NCBI GenBank assembly: GCA_003244205.1
Contig: QHBW01000024.1
Span: 1 to 64,000, forward strand
DNA length: 64,000 nt
Direction of reading: 5' to 3'
From: Solirubrobacterales bacterium
Lineage (GTDB): Bacteria > Actinomycetota > Thermoleophilia > Solirubrobacterales > Solirubrobacteraceae
A program made the translations under genes and the position numbers. Below are positions 1-8,499 of this stretch, one piece after another; the first letter of the stretch is position 1, and each line of letters opens with the position of its first letter. The notes below the pieces were generated by a model that saw nothing but the letters and a program-made list of their open reading frames with translations, did not search any database and was not told the origin of the DNA.

Positions 1-506
1 TGCCAGGCGATGAAACGCTTGCGGCGGTGGCCGGCGTCCTTCATCAGCTCGGTGAACTCGGCGTCATAGATCACCGCCGTGGGCTTCTCGCGGTTGGCCA
101 CGTCGGTGAGCTGGGGCGCAGCGAACGCGGTGTTGAGGTAGAGCGCGTTGGCGCCCAGCTTGGAGCAGGCGACCGTCGCGTCGATGAAGCCGCGGTGGTT
201 GCGGATCATGATGCCGACGTTGTCACCCTCGTTGATTCCGCGGTCCGAGAGCGCATGGGCGAGGCGGTTCGTACGCTCGTGGATCTCGGCGAACGTCAGC
301 TGCCCGAGCTCGTCGATGATGCCGACCTCGTCGGGGTGACGGATCGCCGCCGCCGTATAGCCGGCTGCCGGCGTTGGCCCGAAGCGCGCCACCGCAAGCC
401 CGACGCGCACCAGCTTGTCGGGGCGCAGCGGGGCGATGATCCCGGCCTCGAACAGCGCGCGCGCGGTGTGAAGCCGGTTGTGAATCTGGGTGGGAAGCGA
501 GGGCAT
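1..506 (-). CDS. AMP-dependent acyl-CoA synthetase, N-terminal part (gene runs off the window)
   Basis: The 168 residues visible begin at an ATG (MPSLPTQIHN) and read without a stop to the window edge. They show the typical N-terminal half-domain of long-chain acyl-CoA ligases: a TFAEIHERTNRLAHAL segment, then GDNVGIMIRNHRGFIDA, then KLGANALYLNTAFAAPQL, and the start of the EKPTAVIYDAEF stretch. Such enzymes adenylate a fatty acid and transfer it to CoA. The AMP-binding signature and catalytic lysine would lie beyond the edge, so substrate class cannot be judged. It is divergent from the gene at 587. No Shine-Dalgarno site precedes the start. Confidence 0.85.
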   Translation of the reverse strand, partial: MPSLPTQIHNRLHTARALFEAGIIAPLRPDKLVRVGLAVARFGPTPAAGYTAAAIRHPDEVGIIDELGQLTFAEIHERTNRLAHALSDRGINEGDNVGIMIRNHRGFIDATVACSKLGANALYLNTAFAAPQLTDVANREKPTAVIYDAEFTELMKDAGHRRKRFIAW

Positions 507-586
507 GCCCGTATGCAATCACCATTGTGCCTCGCGTCGCGCCGCGGCAATCCATCCGATGCGAGGCCTAGCGTCTTGCTGTCGTC

Positions 587-1954
587 ATGGAAGCTGCCAC
601 CCTCCTGCACCCCACATCCGTCCGCGTGCTCGGCGACCGTCTCGTCGCCGACGGCCTCGTGGTCGATGACCTCGCGAGCGTGGATCTCGTGCGCGAGCGC
701 ACCGCCCTCGGCGAGGACCCCGCTGTGCTGCTGCTCGACGCGATCGCGATCGGGGCGCGCGTGCTTGGTCGCGAGCATGCCGCGGCGGATGCCGAGTACG
801 TGCGCGTCGAGTTCGAGAAGGCCGCCCGCGATGTCGAGAACGCATTCGCCGAGCGCGCCCGCAATGTCGGCGAGCAGCTCGGCTCGAAGTTCGACGAGGT
901 CTTCGGCGCCGACTCCGGCGTGCTGCATCGTGCGCTGGAACGTCACTTCTCCGACGACTCCTCGGGAGCTGTCCAACATCGCGTGCGGGCGATGGTCGCG
1001 GAGCTGCTGGTCGCCCAACGCGAGGACCTCGTGCGTCAGTTCTCCTCCGCGGATGCGGGCAATCCACTCGCCGAGTTCAAGCGCGCCTCGGTCGAGGCAA
1101 TCGACCGCGCCGGGCGCCAGCAGGATACGAACCTGCGCGGGCTGCACGAGAAGATGGCAGCTCTCGAGCGCGAGCTCCAGGGCCTGCGCGACGAGCGCGA
1201 GAAGCGCCGCGAGCTGGAGCTCGAACGCGAGCGCGGCACCGCCAAGGGGCGCGCTTTCGAAGAGGAAGTTGCCAGCGCGCTGGACGAGATCGCCACCGGC
1301 CAGGGCGACGACTGCGAGGCAGTAGGAGACATTCGCGAGGGGACCGGCAAGACCGGTGACGTGGTGGTGGGCATCGATGCCTGCCACGGTCCGGCGCGCG
1401 GACGTATCGTCTTCGAGGCCAAGGACAGCCGTCTGAGCAGGCCCCAGGCGCTCGCGCAACTCGATCGTGCGCTGGCGCAGCGCTCCGCAGACTTCGCCGT
1501 GCTGGTCGTGCGGCGCGACGAGCAGGCGCCGGCGCGTATGCGCCCGCTGCGCGAGTACAACGGCGACAAGCTGGTCGTCGCCTTCGACCCCGAGGACGCG
1601 ACTACCAGGGTGGCGCTCGAGGTCGCATACGCGCTCGCCCGGGCGCGCGTGTTGATGACCCGCGCCGCCGGCGAGGGGATCGATGCGGGCGCGATCGGCG
1701 ATGCGGTCGGCCGAACGCTCGCGGCGCTCGAGGATGCGCGCCGCATCAAGCAACAGCTCACGGGCGCCACAACCAGCATCGATCAGGCAAAGACGATCCT
1801 CGGCGCACTGGTCGACCACGTCCGCGCTCAGCTCGGCGAGATCGACGCGCTCCTTCGCACCCCGGGCGATGGCAGGGATTCTCAGCTCGCGCTGCGCCCG
1901 GCCGATCCACCCGTCGCGCCTGCGGGGTCCCCCGAGGCTCAGTCCTCGGGCTGA
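587..1954 (+). CDS. DUF2130-like coiled-coil protein with a possible PD-(D/E)XK nuclease fold
   Basis: A 455-residue soluble protein of unknown function. Residues about 80-220 are charged and probably coiled coil (ALERELQGLRDEREKRREL). From about 219 a KGRAFEEEVASAL motif opens a compact domain: GDVVVGID near 257 and IVFEAKDSRLS near 275 give an Asp followed about 20 residues later by Glu-x-Lys. That is the active-site spacing of PD-(D/E)XK nucleases and of DUF2130. A second helical region follows and the tail is Pro/Ala-rich. No signal peptide or membrane segment is visible. TAGCGT lies 12 bp before the ATG and could be its -10 box. The 3' end overlaps the convergent macro-domain gene by 16 bp. 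The family assignment is by motif resemblance only. Confidence 0.7.
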   Translation: MEAATLLHPTSVRVLGDRLVADGLVVDDLASVDLVRERTALGEDPAVLLLDAIAIGARVLGREHAAADAEYVRVEFEKAARDVENAFAERARNVGEQLGSKFDEVFGADSGVLHRALERHFSDDSSGAVQHRVRAMVAELLVAQREDLVRQFSSADAGNPLAEFKRASVEAIDRAGRQQDTNLRGLHEKMAALERELQGLRDEREKRRELELERERGTAKGRAFEEEVASALDEIATGQGDDCEAVGDIREGTGKTGDVVVGIDACHGPARGRIVFEAKDSRLSRPQALAQLDRALAQRSADFAVLVVRRDEQAPARMRPLREYNGDKLVVAFDPEDATTRVALEVAYALARARVLMTRAAGEGIDAGAIGDAVGRTLAALEDARRIKQQLTGATTSIDQAKTILGALVDHVRAQLGEIDALLRTPGDGRDSQLALRPADPPVAPAGSPEAQSSG

Positions 1955-2457
1955 TCGAGGGCCACCTCGAAGGCGGCGCGGGCAGCGCCACCACGGACAG
2001 CGAAGACCACCCGTTCGAGCCCCGATCCACCAGCATCGAGATGGCGACGCAGCGCATCGACCTCGATCCGCGCCGCCCGCTGCACCGGGAAGCCGCCGAC
2101 GCCGGTCCCGAACGCGACCAGCGCCAGCGAGCAAGCACCGAGATGGTCGGCGCGCTGCAGCGTCGCTGCGGTCGCGCGTTCGATGATCTGCGCCGAGGTG
2201 GGACCGCCGAGCTCCATCGTCGCAGCGTGGATCACCCACGTGGCGGGCAGGTCGCCCGCGTCGGTCTCGACCGCCTCGCCCAATGCGATCGGCGCGCGCT
2301 CGGCTGATTGGCGCTGGATTTCGGGGCCACCCGCACGACTGATTGCTCCTGCAACGCCGCCACCGTGCATGAGCTGGGTGTTCGCTGCGTTGGCGATCGC
2401 GTCCACCGCGAGCATCGTGATGTCCGTGTCGAGAACCTCGATCCGCGGCGTCGTCAT
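1939..2457 (-). CDS. Macro domain protein (ADP-ribose binding or hydrolase)
   Basis: A 172-residue stand-alone macro domain. The start MTTPRIEV leads directly into the first strand. DAIANAANTQLMHGGGVAGAISRAGG is split here as AIANAAN (about 24-30) and GGGVAGAI (about 34-41), the ADP-ribose-binding loop. A second binding loop, FGTGVGGFP, is near residue 120. Such proteins bind ADP-ribose or remove it or O-acetyl-ADP-ribose from targets; NAAN and GGGVA favour an active hydrolase. It is divergent from acylphosphatase with a 49-bp gap. TAGGAT about 38 bp before the start may be the -10 box. The longer open frame upstream overlaps acylphosphatase and is not coding. Confidence 0.9.
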   Translation of the reverse strand: MTTPRIEVLDTDITMLAVDAIANAANTQLMHGGGVAGAISRAGGPEIQRQSAERAPIALGEAVETDAGDLPATWVIHAATMELGGPTSAQIIERATAATLQRADHLGACSLALVAFGTGVGGFPVQRAARIEVDALRRHLDAGGSGLERVVFAVRGGAARAAFEVALDQPED

Positions 2458-2506
2458 GGTTGGGGACCGGCGTGTCGTTGCGCCGAGCACGGGCATCCTA
2501 GGGCCG

Positions 2507-2788
2507 ATGCACAGTGAGCACCGGGCCCGCCGCTTCGTCGTCCACGGCCACGTGCAGGGCGTCTTCTTCCGTGACGGCGTGCGACGGCAGGCCACCACGG
2601 TCGGCGCTACCGGCTGGATCGTCAACCGTCCCGACGGCGCCGTCGAAGCGCACGTCGAAGGCTCCGCGCAAGCCGTGGCACACGTGGCCGCCTTCCTGCA
2701 CAAGGGCCCGAGGGGCGCCCACGTCAAGCGCGTGCAAGAGGCCGACGCGCCCGCGGCGAACGTCGCCGGGTTCGAGATCCGCAGCTGA
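2507..2788 (+). CDS. acyP: Acylphosphatase
   Basis: A 93-residue protein spanning the whole acylphosphatase family length. The phosphate-binding loop reads GHVQGVFFRDGVRR with the catalytic arginine, and the substrate asparagine sits in GWIVNRPDG. The enzyme hydrolyses carboxyl-phosphate bonds such as those of acetyl phosphate or 1,3-bisphosphoglycerate in the cytosol. The start ATG (MHSEHRAR) is chosen because it gives the normal family length; upstream in-frame sequence overlaps the macro gene. The gene converges on the minus-strand coiled-coil gene at 2818, 29 bp away. No terminator hairpin is evident in that gap. Confidence 0.95.
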   Translation: MHSEHRARRFVVHGHVQGVFFRDGVRRQATTVGATGWIVNRPDGAVEAHVEGSAQAVAHVAAFLHKGPRGAHVKRVQEADAPAANVAGFEIRS

Positions 2789-2817
2789 CGCGATCGCGGG
2801 CGCCAGGCGACGCCGAA

Positions 2818-3282
2818 CTACGCGACTTCGGCGGGCTCGTCCTTGCCCTGCAGGCGCTCGCGCCCGCGCTGAACAGCCGCGATGAACTTCGTCAAGTTGA
2901 CCTCGAGCGTGTTGAGGATCTCGTCGGCGTAGTCCTCAGCACCCAGACGGATCTCGCGCTCGCGGGCGCGGGCGTCCTCGACGATGTCCTCGGCGGCGCG
3001 CTCGGCCTGCTTGGTGATCTCCTCCTCGGAGACCAGCTGCGTCTGGCGCTCGCGCGCTTCCTTGACGATGCGCTCGGCTTCGCGCTTGGCCTCTGCGAGC
3101 ATCTCCTGACGCTCCTTGACGATCCAGCGCGCCTGCTTGATCTCCTCAGGGATCGTCGCGCGCATCTGATCGAGGATGTCGTAGATCTCTTCCTTGTCCA
3201 CGCGCACACGGTCCGACATCGGAACCGGCTTGGCGTTGTGGATCAGATCATCAAGCTTGTCAATGAGGACGAGGACGTCCAT
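2818..3282 (-). CDS. SepIVA-like (DivIVA-related) coiled-coil cell-envelope protein
   Basis: A 154-residue protein beginning MDVLVLIDKLDDLIHNAKPVP. This opening is shared by the actinobacterial SepIVA family (Rv2927c of Mycobacterium tuberculosis), which is linked to septation and envelope growth. The rest is a long amphipathic helix rich in Glu/Arg/Lys (EAKREAERIVKEARERQ), superficially like an F-type ATPase b subunit, but there is no membrane segment. It is the last gene of the rpmB-dak-recG-rsmD-coaD run, 38 bp after coaD. GAGG upstream of the ATG is a weak ribosome-binding site. Assignment rests on the N-terminal motif and the coiled coil. Confidence 0.75.
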   Translation of the reverse strand: MDVLVLIDKLDDLIHNAKPVPMSDRVRVDKEEIYDILDQMRATIPEEIKQARWIVKERQEMLAEAKREAERIVKEARERQTQLVSEEEITKQAERAAEDIVEDARAREREIRLGAEDYADEILNTLEVNLTKFIAAVQRGRERLQGKDEPAEVA

Positions 3283-3320
3283 AGCAGAGCCTCAGTTCGC
3301 TGTGTGCTTGGTGCTTCCTG

Positions 3321-3818
3321 CTAGCGCTGGAGCACTTCCTGCAAGCGCTTCGCGACCGTCGGAGGGACAAGATCGGACACGTCGCCGCCGAACGTTGCCA
3401 TCTCCTTGATACCGCTGGAGCTCAGGAAACTGTACTGCGGGCTCGCCATCAGGTACACGGATTCGATGTCGGGGGCCAGCTTGCGGTTGAGCTGATTCAT
3501 CTCGAACTCGTACTCGAAGTCTGAAATCGCGCGCAATCCCTTGACCACTACCATCGCCCCGCGCTCGCGCGCAAAGTCCACCAGCAGGTTGCTGAATGGG
3601 GCCACCTCGACGTTGGGAAGGTGCTTCGTGGCCTGCTCTATGAAGCCGCAGCGCTCCTCGGCGCCAAACAGCGTCTTGCCCTTTCTGATCGGCAGGTTGA
3701 CGACGCCCACGATCACCTCGTCGTAGGCGCGTGCGGCGCGCGCAATGACGTCGAGGTGGCCATGGGTCACTGGATCGTAGGAACCGGGACAGATCGCCTT
3801 GCGGCTAGAGGGATTCAT
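3321..3818 (-). CDS. coaD: Phosphopantetheine adenylyltransferase
   Basis: A 165-residue enzyme that joins ATP and 4'-phosphopantetheine to give dephospho-CoA, the fourth step of CoA synthesis. The nucleotidyltransferase signature is present as CPGSYDPVTHGHLDVI (the T/HxGH motif) near residue 10. VVKGLRAISDFEYEFEMN and the second ATP motif SSSGIKEMA near 130-140 also match CoaD. Length is normal for the family. Its ATG lies 14 bp inside the end of rsmD, so the two are translationally coupled. rsmD-coaD adjacency is conserved in many bacteria. Confidence 0.97.
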   Translation of the reverse strand: MNPSSRKAICPGSYDPVTHGHLDVIARAARAYDEVIVGVVNLPIRKGKTLFGAEERCGFIEQATKHLPNVEVAPFSNLLVDFARERGAMVVVKGLRAISDFEYEFEMNQLNRKLAPDIESVYLMASPQYSFLSSSGIKEMATFGGDVSDLVPPTVAKRLQEVLQR

Positions 3819-4347
3819 GGAAGCGGATCAGCGTATCTCCGTAGCGGCGTTCGTCTAGCAGTGCAAGGTCGAGCCCCAGCGGCGCACGTGGATCGCTCTC
3901 GCTGACGACGCGCGCCCCTGGTGCCAGCACCGCCGGGAGCGCCCGCGAGAGGGTGGGCCCGAGGGTGCCGGCGCGTGCGTATGGGGGGTCTAGGAAAACG
4001 AGATCGTATGGATGTGCGCCAACTTCCGCCTCGCGCAGGAACTGCAGGGCGTCGCGGCAGAGCACGGCGGCGACCGGCTCGCGCAGTCCAAGCGCCGCGA
4101 GATTTGCGCTCAACACGCGTGCCACAGCGGGGGCGGACTCCACGAACGTGGCTCGGCGCGCGCCCCGCGACAGGGCCTCGATACCAAGCGCGCCGGTCCC
4201 CGCGAAGAGATCGAGGACGCGCGCCCGCGCCACCGAGCCGAGGATCGCGAACAGCGCCTCGCGCACGCGCTCCGATGTTGGGCGAGTAGAGCGGCCGGGC
4301 GGCGCCTGCAGGCGCCGCCCCCCCAGCGCGCCCGCGATGACCCTCAT
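3805..4347 (-). CDS. rsmD: 16S rRNA (guanine(966)-N2)-methyltransferase RsmD
   Basis: A 180-residue class I methyltransferase. MRVIAGALGGRRLQAP is the standard RsmD opening. RPTSERVREALFAIL follows, then the SAM-binding motif LDLFAGTGALGIEAL (about 44-58) and the catalytic N-methyltransferase motif FLDPPYA. The start was chosen at this ATG because its ATGA overlaps the recG stop codon by 4 bp, and because upstream in-frame sequence has no family similarity. It methylates G966 of 16S rRNA on the assembling 30S subunit. Confidence 0.95.
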   Translation of the reverse strand: MRVIAGALGGRRLQAPPGRSTRPTSERVREALFAILGSVARARVLDLFAGTGALGIEALSRGARRATFVESAPAVARVLSANLAALGLREPVAAVLCRDALQFLREAEVGAHPYDLVFLDPPYARAGTLGPTLSRALPAVLAPGARVVSESDPRAPLGLDLALLDERRYGDTLIRFHESL

Positions 4348-6527
4348 CCCGGGATCGGCTCGAGCTCCGCTTCGCCGTAGACCTCGGCGAGGGCATCGAC
4401 GAGCAGACGATGCTCGGGGGCAATCAGCTCCGGGTCGAGCTCGATCAGCTCCTGCGCGAGACGGTGCGCGCGCTCCAGCAGCTCCTGGTCGTCGGGAAGG
4501 CGCGCCACGCGAAAGCCTGCGATGCCCGACTGGCGCGTGCCGATCACCTCTCCTTCGCCACGCAGTCGTAGATCGATTTCGGCCAGCGTGAAGCCATCGC
4601 TGTGCTCGGCAAGCGCGCGCAGCCGCCGCGACTCGCGCGAACCGAAGAGCAGGCACACCGATGGGTCAGAGCCACGCCCGATCCGTCCACGCAGCTGATG
4701 AAGCTGGGAGATCCCGTAGCGATCGGCGTCCTCAACCAGCATCACTGTTGCGTTGGGCACGTCGATGCCGACCTCGATCACGCTCGTGGCTACGAGCACG
4801 TCGGCGGAGCCGGCCGCGAAGGCCGCCATCGCCTCCTGCTTGGCCTTCGGGCGCAGCTGGCCGTGCAGCAGCGACACGCGGAAGTCGCGGAACTCCCCTG
4901 CCACCAGGCGCTCGAACTCGACCGTCGCCGCGCGCGCCTGCAGGGCCTCGGACTCCTCCACGAGGGGACACACGACGAACGCCTGGCGTCCGGCCCGCAA
5001 CTCCTCGCGGATGCGCTCATATGCGCGCGCTCGCTCGCGCTCGCCCGATACCAGGTGGGTCGTGATCGGACGCCTGCCTTGGGGCAGCTCGCGCAGCACG
5101 GTGACATCGAGGTCGCCGTAGAGCGACAGCGCAAGCGTGCGCGGAATCGGCGTCGCGGTCATGTGCAGGACGTGGGGCGCGAGACGCTCGCCGGCGTTCC
5201 CCAGCGGACCCTTGCGATCGAGTGCGCTGCGCTGGCGCACGCCGAAGCGATGCTGCTCGTCGACGACCGCGACGGCCAGGCGTGCGAACTCCACCTGCTC
5301 CTCGATCACCGCGTGTGTCCCGACCAGCAGCGCCAGCTCACCGCTCGCAAGGCGCCCCAAGAGTCCCCGGCGGCGCGCTGCGGGGGTCGAGCCGGTGAGC
5401 AGCTCGGCACTCACGAGCGCGCCCGGCATCAGCGTCTGCAGCGTCGCGAAGTGCTGTTCTGCGAGCGTCTCGGTTGGCGCCATCAGCACGGCCTGGGCAC
5501 CGTGGTCGACAGCGCGCAGCATCGCGAATAGGGCGACAACGGTCTTGCCCGAGCCCACTTCCCCCATCAGCAGCCGCTGCATCGGCCGCCTGGCGGCGAG
5601 GTCTTTGCGGACATCTGCCATTGCCGCCCGCTGATCCGCGGTGAGCACGAACGGCAGCGATTCGGCCAGCCAGCGATTGCTGATCGGAGACGCCGCGTCG
5701 AGCGGCTGGGCGACAAGCGAGCGGCGGCGACGCTCGCGGCGGCGCATCGTCGTCAGCTGCGCCAAGAGCAGTTCATCGAAGGCCAGCCGTCGGCGGCCGG
5801 CTGGCTCATCCTCCGGCTGGTCTGGGAAGTGGACCGCGATCAGCGCCCCCCGCCGGTCGGGCAGGCGCTGGCCGCTTCGCAGACGCGCCGGCAGCGGCTC
5901 GACGACATCGTCCAGCGCACCCTGGTGGGCGCGCATCAGGGCCAGCAGTTGCGTCGAGGAGATCCCCTGAGAGGCCGGATAGTGGGCAACCAATGCGCGA
6001 CCGCCGATGGCGTCCTGCGTTGCCGCGTGAGCTTGCACGCTGAAGCTGTTGCGGCCGCGATAGGTGCCGTGCAGCATCAGCCGCGTCCCCGCTGAGTACT
6101 TGCGCTCGAGCCATGGCTGGTTGAAGAACACGGCCTTCATGACTCCGGTCGAATCGGCAACTGTGGCCTCGACGAGCGGGCGCATCCCGCGCCTGCGCAC
6201 CGGCCGAGCCTTGATCACCTGCACCTCGACGACGACCGTGGCCGTGTCACCGGTCGCGAGCTCCACGATCGTGCGCGCCTCCCGCCGCTCCCACGGCAGG
6301 TGCTCGAGCAGGTCACCGACGGTCTCGAGCCCCAGCGCGCGCGCCGCGCGCTCGGCGCGCGGCGGCTTTACTCCCAGCGCGGTCCGCAACCGCGACGGAC
6401 GCGGCCAATGCAGCGGCGCATCAGCGAGCTGCTCGGCCGAAAGCGGCTCGACCCCGGCGAAGCTCATCGGCACCGGTCTGATCCCGGTGTAGTGCAATCC
6501 GTTGGCGGTCGGAGCGCGCGGCGTCAC
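4344..6527 (-). CDS. recG: ATP-dependent DNA helicase RecG
   Basis: A 727-residue helicase that remodels stalled replication forks and branched recombination intermediates. The N-terminal wedge/OB region (GDLLEHLPWERREARTIV, about 70-90) precedes the SF2 core. The core has Walker A GEVGSGKT near 318, the RecG-type DEQH box in VVDEQHRFGVRQR, motif III TATPIPRT, and motif VI QLRGRIGRG. The start is a GTG at 6527; a later in-frame ATG at 6467 (MSFAGVEP) is an alternative, and neither has a clear Shine-Dalgarno site. The gap to the upstream DAK2 gene is 53 bp. Confidence 0.96.
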   Translation of the reverse strand: MTPRAPTANGLHYTGIRPVPMSFAGVEPLSAEQLADAPLHWPRPSRLRTALGVKPPRAERAARALGLETVGDLLEHLPWERREARTIVELATGDTATVVVEVQVIKARPVRRRGMRPLVEATVADSTGVMKAVFFNQPWLERKYSAGTRLMLHGTYRGRNSFSVQAHAATQDAIGGRALVAHYPASQGISSTQLLALMRAHQGALDDVVEPLPARLRSGQRLPDRRGALIAVHFPDQPEDEPAGRRRLAFDELLLAQLTTMRRRERRRRSLVAQPLDAASPISNRWLAESLPFVLTADQRAAMADVRKDLAARRPMQRLLMGEVGSGKTVVALFAMLRAVDHGAQAVLMAPTETLAEQHFATLQTLMPGALVSAELLTGSTPAARRRGLLGRLASGELALLVGTHAVIEEQVEFARLAVAVVDEQHRFGVRQRSALDRKGPLGNAGERLAPHVLHMTATPIPRTLALSLYGDLDVTVLRELPQGRRPITTHLVSGERERARAYERIREELRAGRQAFVVCPLVEESEALQARAATVEFERLVAGEFRDFRVSLLHGQLRPKAKQEAMAAFAAGSADVLVATSVIEVGIDVPNATVMLVEDADRYGISQLHQLRGRIGRGSDPSVCLLFGSRESRRLRALAEHSDGFTLAEIDLRLRGEGEVIGTRQSGIAGFRVARLPDDQELLERAHRLAQELIELDPELIAPEHRLLVDALAEVYGEAELEPIPG

Positions 6528-6580
6528 CTCAGCTGGGCATCATGACCACGGCTTCGGCTGACGCGCGCCTGCGGTTCCCG

Positions 6581-8236
6581 TCACTCCGCGGCCAGCAGCC
6601 ACCACCATGCGGGCTGGTCTCCCTGCTTGCACTCCACCTCGATGCCGTCGGGCGCGAGCGCGATCACGTGCTCGCGATCCAGCGGCGGGTCCTCCCCCGC
6701 GATGCAGGTCAGCAACTCGGCGTCCGTTGCCAGCTCGCCGAGCACCGCGCGCAGCGTCGCCTCAGGTTCACCCCAAGCCACGATCTCCTCCCCGACGAAG
6801 CCCACCGCCTCGCCGGCACGAAAGCGACCATCGGTATCGTCGCGCGCCGCCCGTGCCACCGCGCCCGAACGCATCGCCTCGACTGCGCGCGTCATCGCTT
6901 CGGCGTTGTCGCGCGGATCGCGACCGGGGTCCAGCGCCACTGCCGCCGCCAGTCCCGCCTGGGGCGAGCGCGTCGGGACCACCCTGACGTCCTTGTCGGA
7001 GAGCTCCGCGGCGTGCTCGGCGGCCATCCGCACGTTGGCGCTGTTGGGCAGCACAACGACCGCCTCGGCGGGAACCTCGTGGACGGCGGCGAGCACGTCA
7101 TACGTCGAGGGATTCAACGTCGGACCACCATCGACCGCGTGAACGCCGAGACCCTCGAAGAGCACGCGCATGCCGCTTCCGCTGGTCACGGCCACAGCAC
7201 CGGTGGTCGCCGCCCGCCCTGGGGCGCCATTGTCCGGGCGGCCCAGACGAGCCCCGCGCTCCTCGATCTGCTCGCGCATGTCGGCGACATCGAGGCGCGA
7301 GATCTCCCCGGCGGAGGAGAAGACCGCCGTGGCGGCCGCGGGATCGTCGGTGTGAACGTGCACCTTCAACGTCGTTGACAGACCGACGACGAGCACCGAG
7401 TCGCCGACCTCCTCCAGCGCCTCGATGAAGGGCTTGGGCGCGAGCTCCTGACCGGTGACGGCGAAGTTCACGCAGTAGCGGTAGGTCGAGGACTCGTGCT
7501 GCGGGTGCGAGACTCGCGCCGGCGCGTGGTGCTCGAGCTCGGGCGGCGCATCGCCGCGCAGCGCCCCCACGATGCCAGCGAAGATCACGGTCAGGCCGTA
7601 GCCGCCCGCATCGACCACGCCGGCCTCCCGCAGGACGCTGAGCAGCTCCGGACTCCGCAGCACTGACTGCTGCCCCGCCTCGACTGCGCGTTCGAGCACC
7701 TCGGCGATCGCCTCGTCCTGGGTTTCGGAGTCTGTCTCGGGGCTGAGCCGTGGCGTCGGGAGATGGGCGAGGTCGCTGGCGACGCGGTGCGCCATCTCGC
7801 GCACCACCGTCAGGATCGTGCCCTCGGCCGGATCGCGCACCGAGGCGTACGCGCGGTCCGCCGCGCGAGCCATTGCCGCGCCCACCAGCACCGGATCGAC
7901 CAGCTCCCCGGGGCGGCTCACGAGCTCCTCTGCGGCGCCGCGGATCAGCTGGGAGAGGATCACCCCGCTGTTGCCGCGCGCTCCAAGCAGCGCCGCGCGA
8001 GCGACCGAGTCCACGATCTCCTCGCGACCGATCTCGTCGATCGTGCGCTCCCCGTCTCCCGCGAGGCGGTCGAGCTCGTCGATCACCGCGCGCAGCGTGA
8101 GGGCCATGTTGTCGCCAGTGTCGCCGTCGGCGACCGGGAAGACGTTGAGATCGTTGACCTCCTGGCGCCTGGCCTCGAGCTGCGCCAGCGCGCTCTCGCA
8201 GACCGAGCGGAACCGCAGGAGGTTGGTGTCAGACAC
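6581..8236 (-). CDS. DAK2-domain protein, FakA/YloV-like (probable fatty acid kinase catalytic subunit)
   Basis: A 551-residue, three-part protein. The N-terminal DhaL (DAK2) domain carries NVFPVADGDTGDNM (about 28-41), whose aspartates bind Mg-ATP, and GARGNSGVILSQ near 105. A middle domain begins near DAGGYGLTVIFAG. The C-terminal part resembles the DegV-like third domain of YloV/FakA. In Firmicutes FakA phosphorylates fatty acids held by a FakB carrier; no FakB/DegV gene is in this window, so that role is inferred. It sits between rpmB (17 bp upstream) and recG, a conserved bacterial gene order. Confidence 0.88.
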   Translation of the reverse strand: MSDTNLLRFRSVCESALAQLEARRQEVNDLNVFPVADGDTGDNMALTLRAVIDELDRLAGDGERTIDEIGREEIVDSVARAALLGARGNSGVILSQLIRGAAEELVSRPGELVDPVLVGAAMARAADRAYASVRDPAEGTILTVVREMAHRVASDLAHLPTPRLSPETDSETQDEAIAEVLERAVEAGQQSVLRSPELLSVLREAGVVDAGGYGLTVIFAGIVGALRGDAPPELEHHAPARVSHPQHESSTYRYCVNFAVTGQELAPKPFIEALEEVGDSVLVVGLSTTLKVHVHTDDPAAATAVFSSAGEISRLDVADMREQIEERGARLGRPDNGAPGRAATTGAVAVTSGSGMRVLFEGLGVHAVDGGPTLNPSTYDVLAAVHEVPAEAVVVLPNSANVRMAAEHAAELSDKDVRVVPTRSPQAGLAAAVALDPGRDPRDNAEAMTRAVEAMRSGAVARAARDDTDGRFRAGEAVGFVGEEIVAWGEPEATLRAVLGELATDAELLTCIAGEDPPLDREHVIALAPDGIEVECKQGDQPAWWWLLAAE

Positions 8237-8253
8237 CCGGGGGTGGCCCCCGG

Positions 8254-8445
8254 TCAGAGTGCCTTGGTGACCTTGCCGGCCTTCAGACAGCGCGTGCAGA
8301 CATACGCGCGGCGCGGCGTCCCGGCGTCATCGATCCGCACACGCTGCAGGTTGGGATCAAAGCGACGCTTGGTGGCGACCATCGAGTGGCTGCGGCTGTG
8401 ACCGAAGGCGGGACCCTTCCCGCACGAATGGCAGACCTTGGCCAT
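8254..8445 (-). CDS. rpmB: 50S ribosomal protein L28, zinc-binding form
   Basis: A 63-residue L28. MAKVCHSCGKGPAFGHSRSH is the characteristic start and RAYVCTRCLKAGKV the end. Two CxxC pairs (CHSC and CTRC) form a zinc ribbon, so this is the C-plus version of the protein. It is the first gene before dak-recG. TATACT lies exactly 9 bp before the ATG with no Shine-Dalgarno site, which suggests a promoter giving a leaderless or nearly leaderless mRNA. Confidence 0.97.
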   Translation of the reverse strand: MAKVCHSCGKGPAFGHSRSHSMVATKRRFDPNLQRVRIDDAGTPRRAYVCTRCLKAGKVTKAL

Positions 8446-8454
8446 GGCGCGCGC

Positions 8455-8460
8455 AGTATA
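8455..8460 (-). promoter_or_regulatory. Putative -10 box of rpmB (TATACT)
   Basis: TATACT on the minus strand, a five-of-six match to TATAAT, is separated from the rpmB ATG by 9 bp. No clear -35 hexamer is visible about 17 bp upstream. The spacing leaves room for at most a few transcribed bases before the start codon. Confidence 0.5.
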
Positions 8461-8499
8461 GGTGGCCGCCCCGCCCTGGGCCTGCGCGCCCCGCCCGCT

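Noticed and set aside
296-2239. Long minus-strand open frame (647 codons) opposite the DUF2130-like gene
   Set aside because: It is the antisense shadow of a gene with strong coding character; its sequence is Arg/Gly/Ala-rich with no family motif and runs through three other genes.
2789-2817. Bidirectional terminator between acyP and the SepIVA-like gene
   Set aside because: No stable hairpin with a T-tract is visible in the 29-bp gap.
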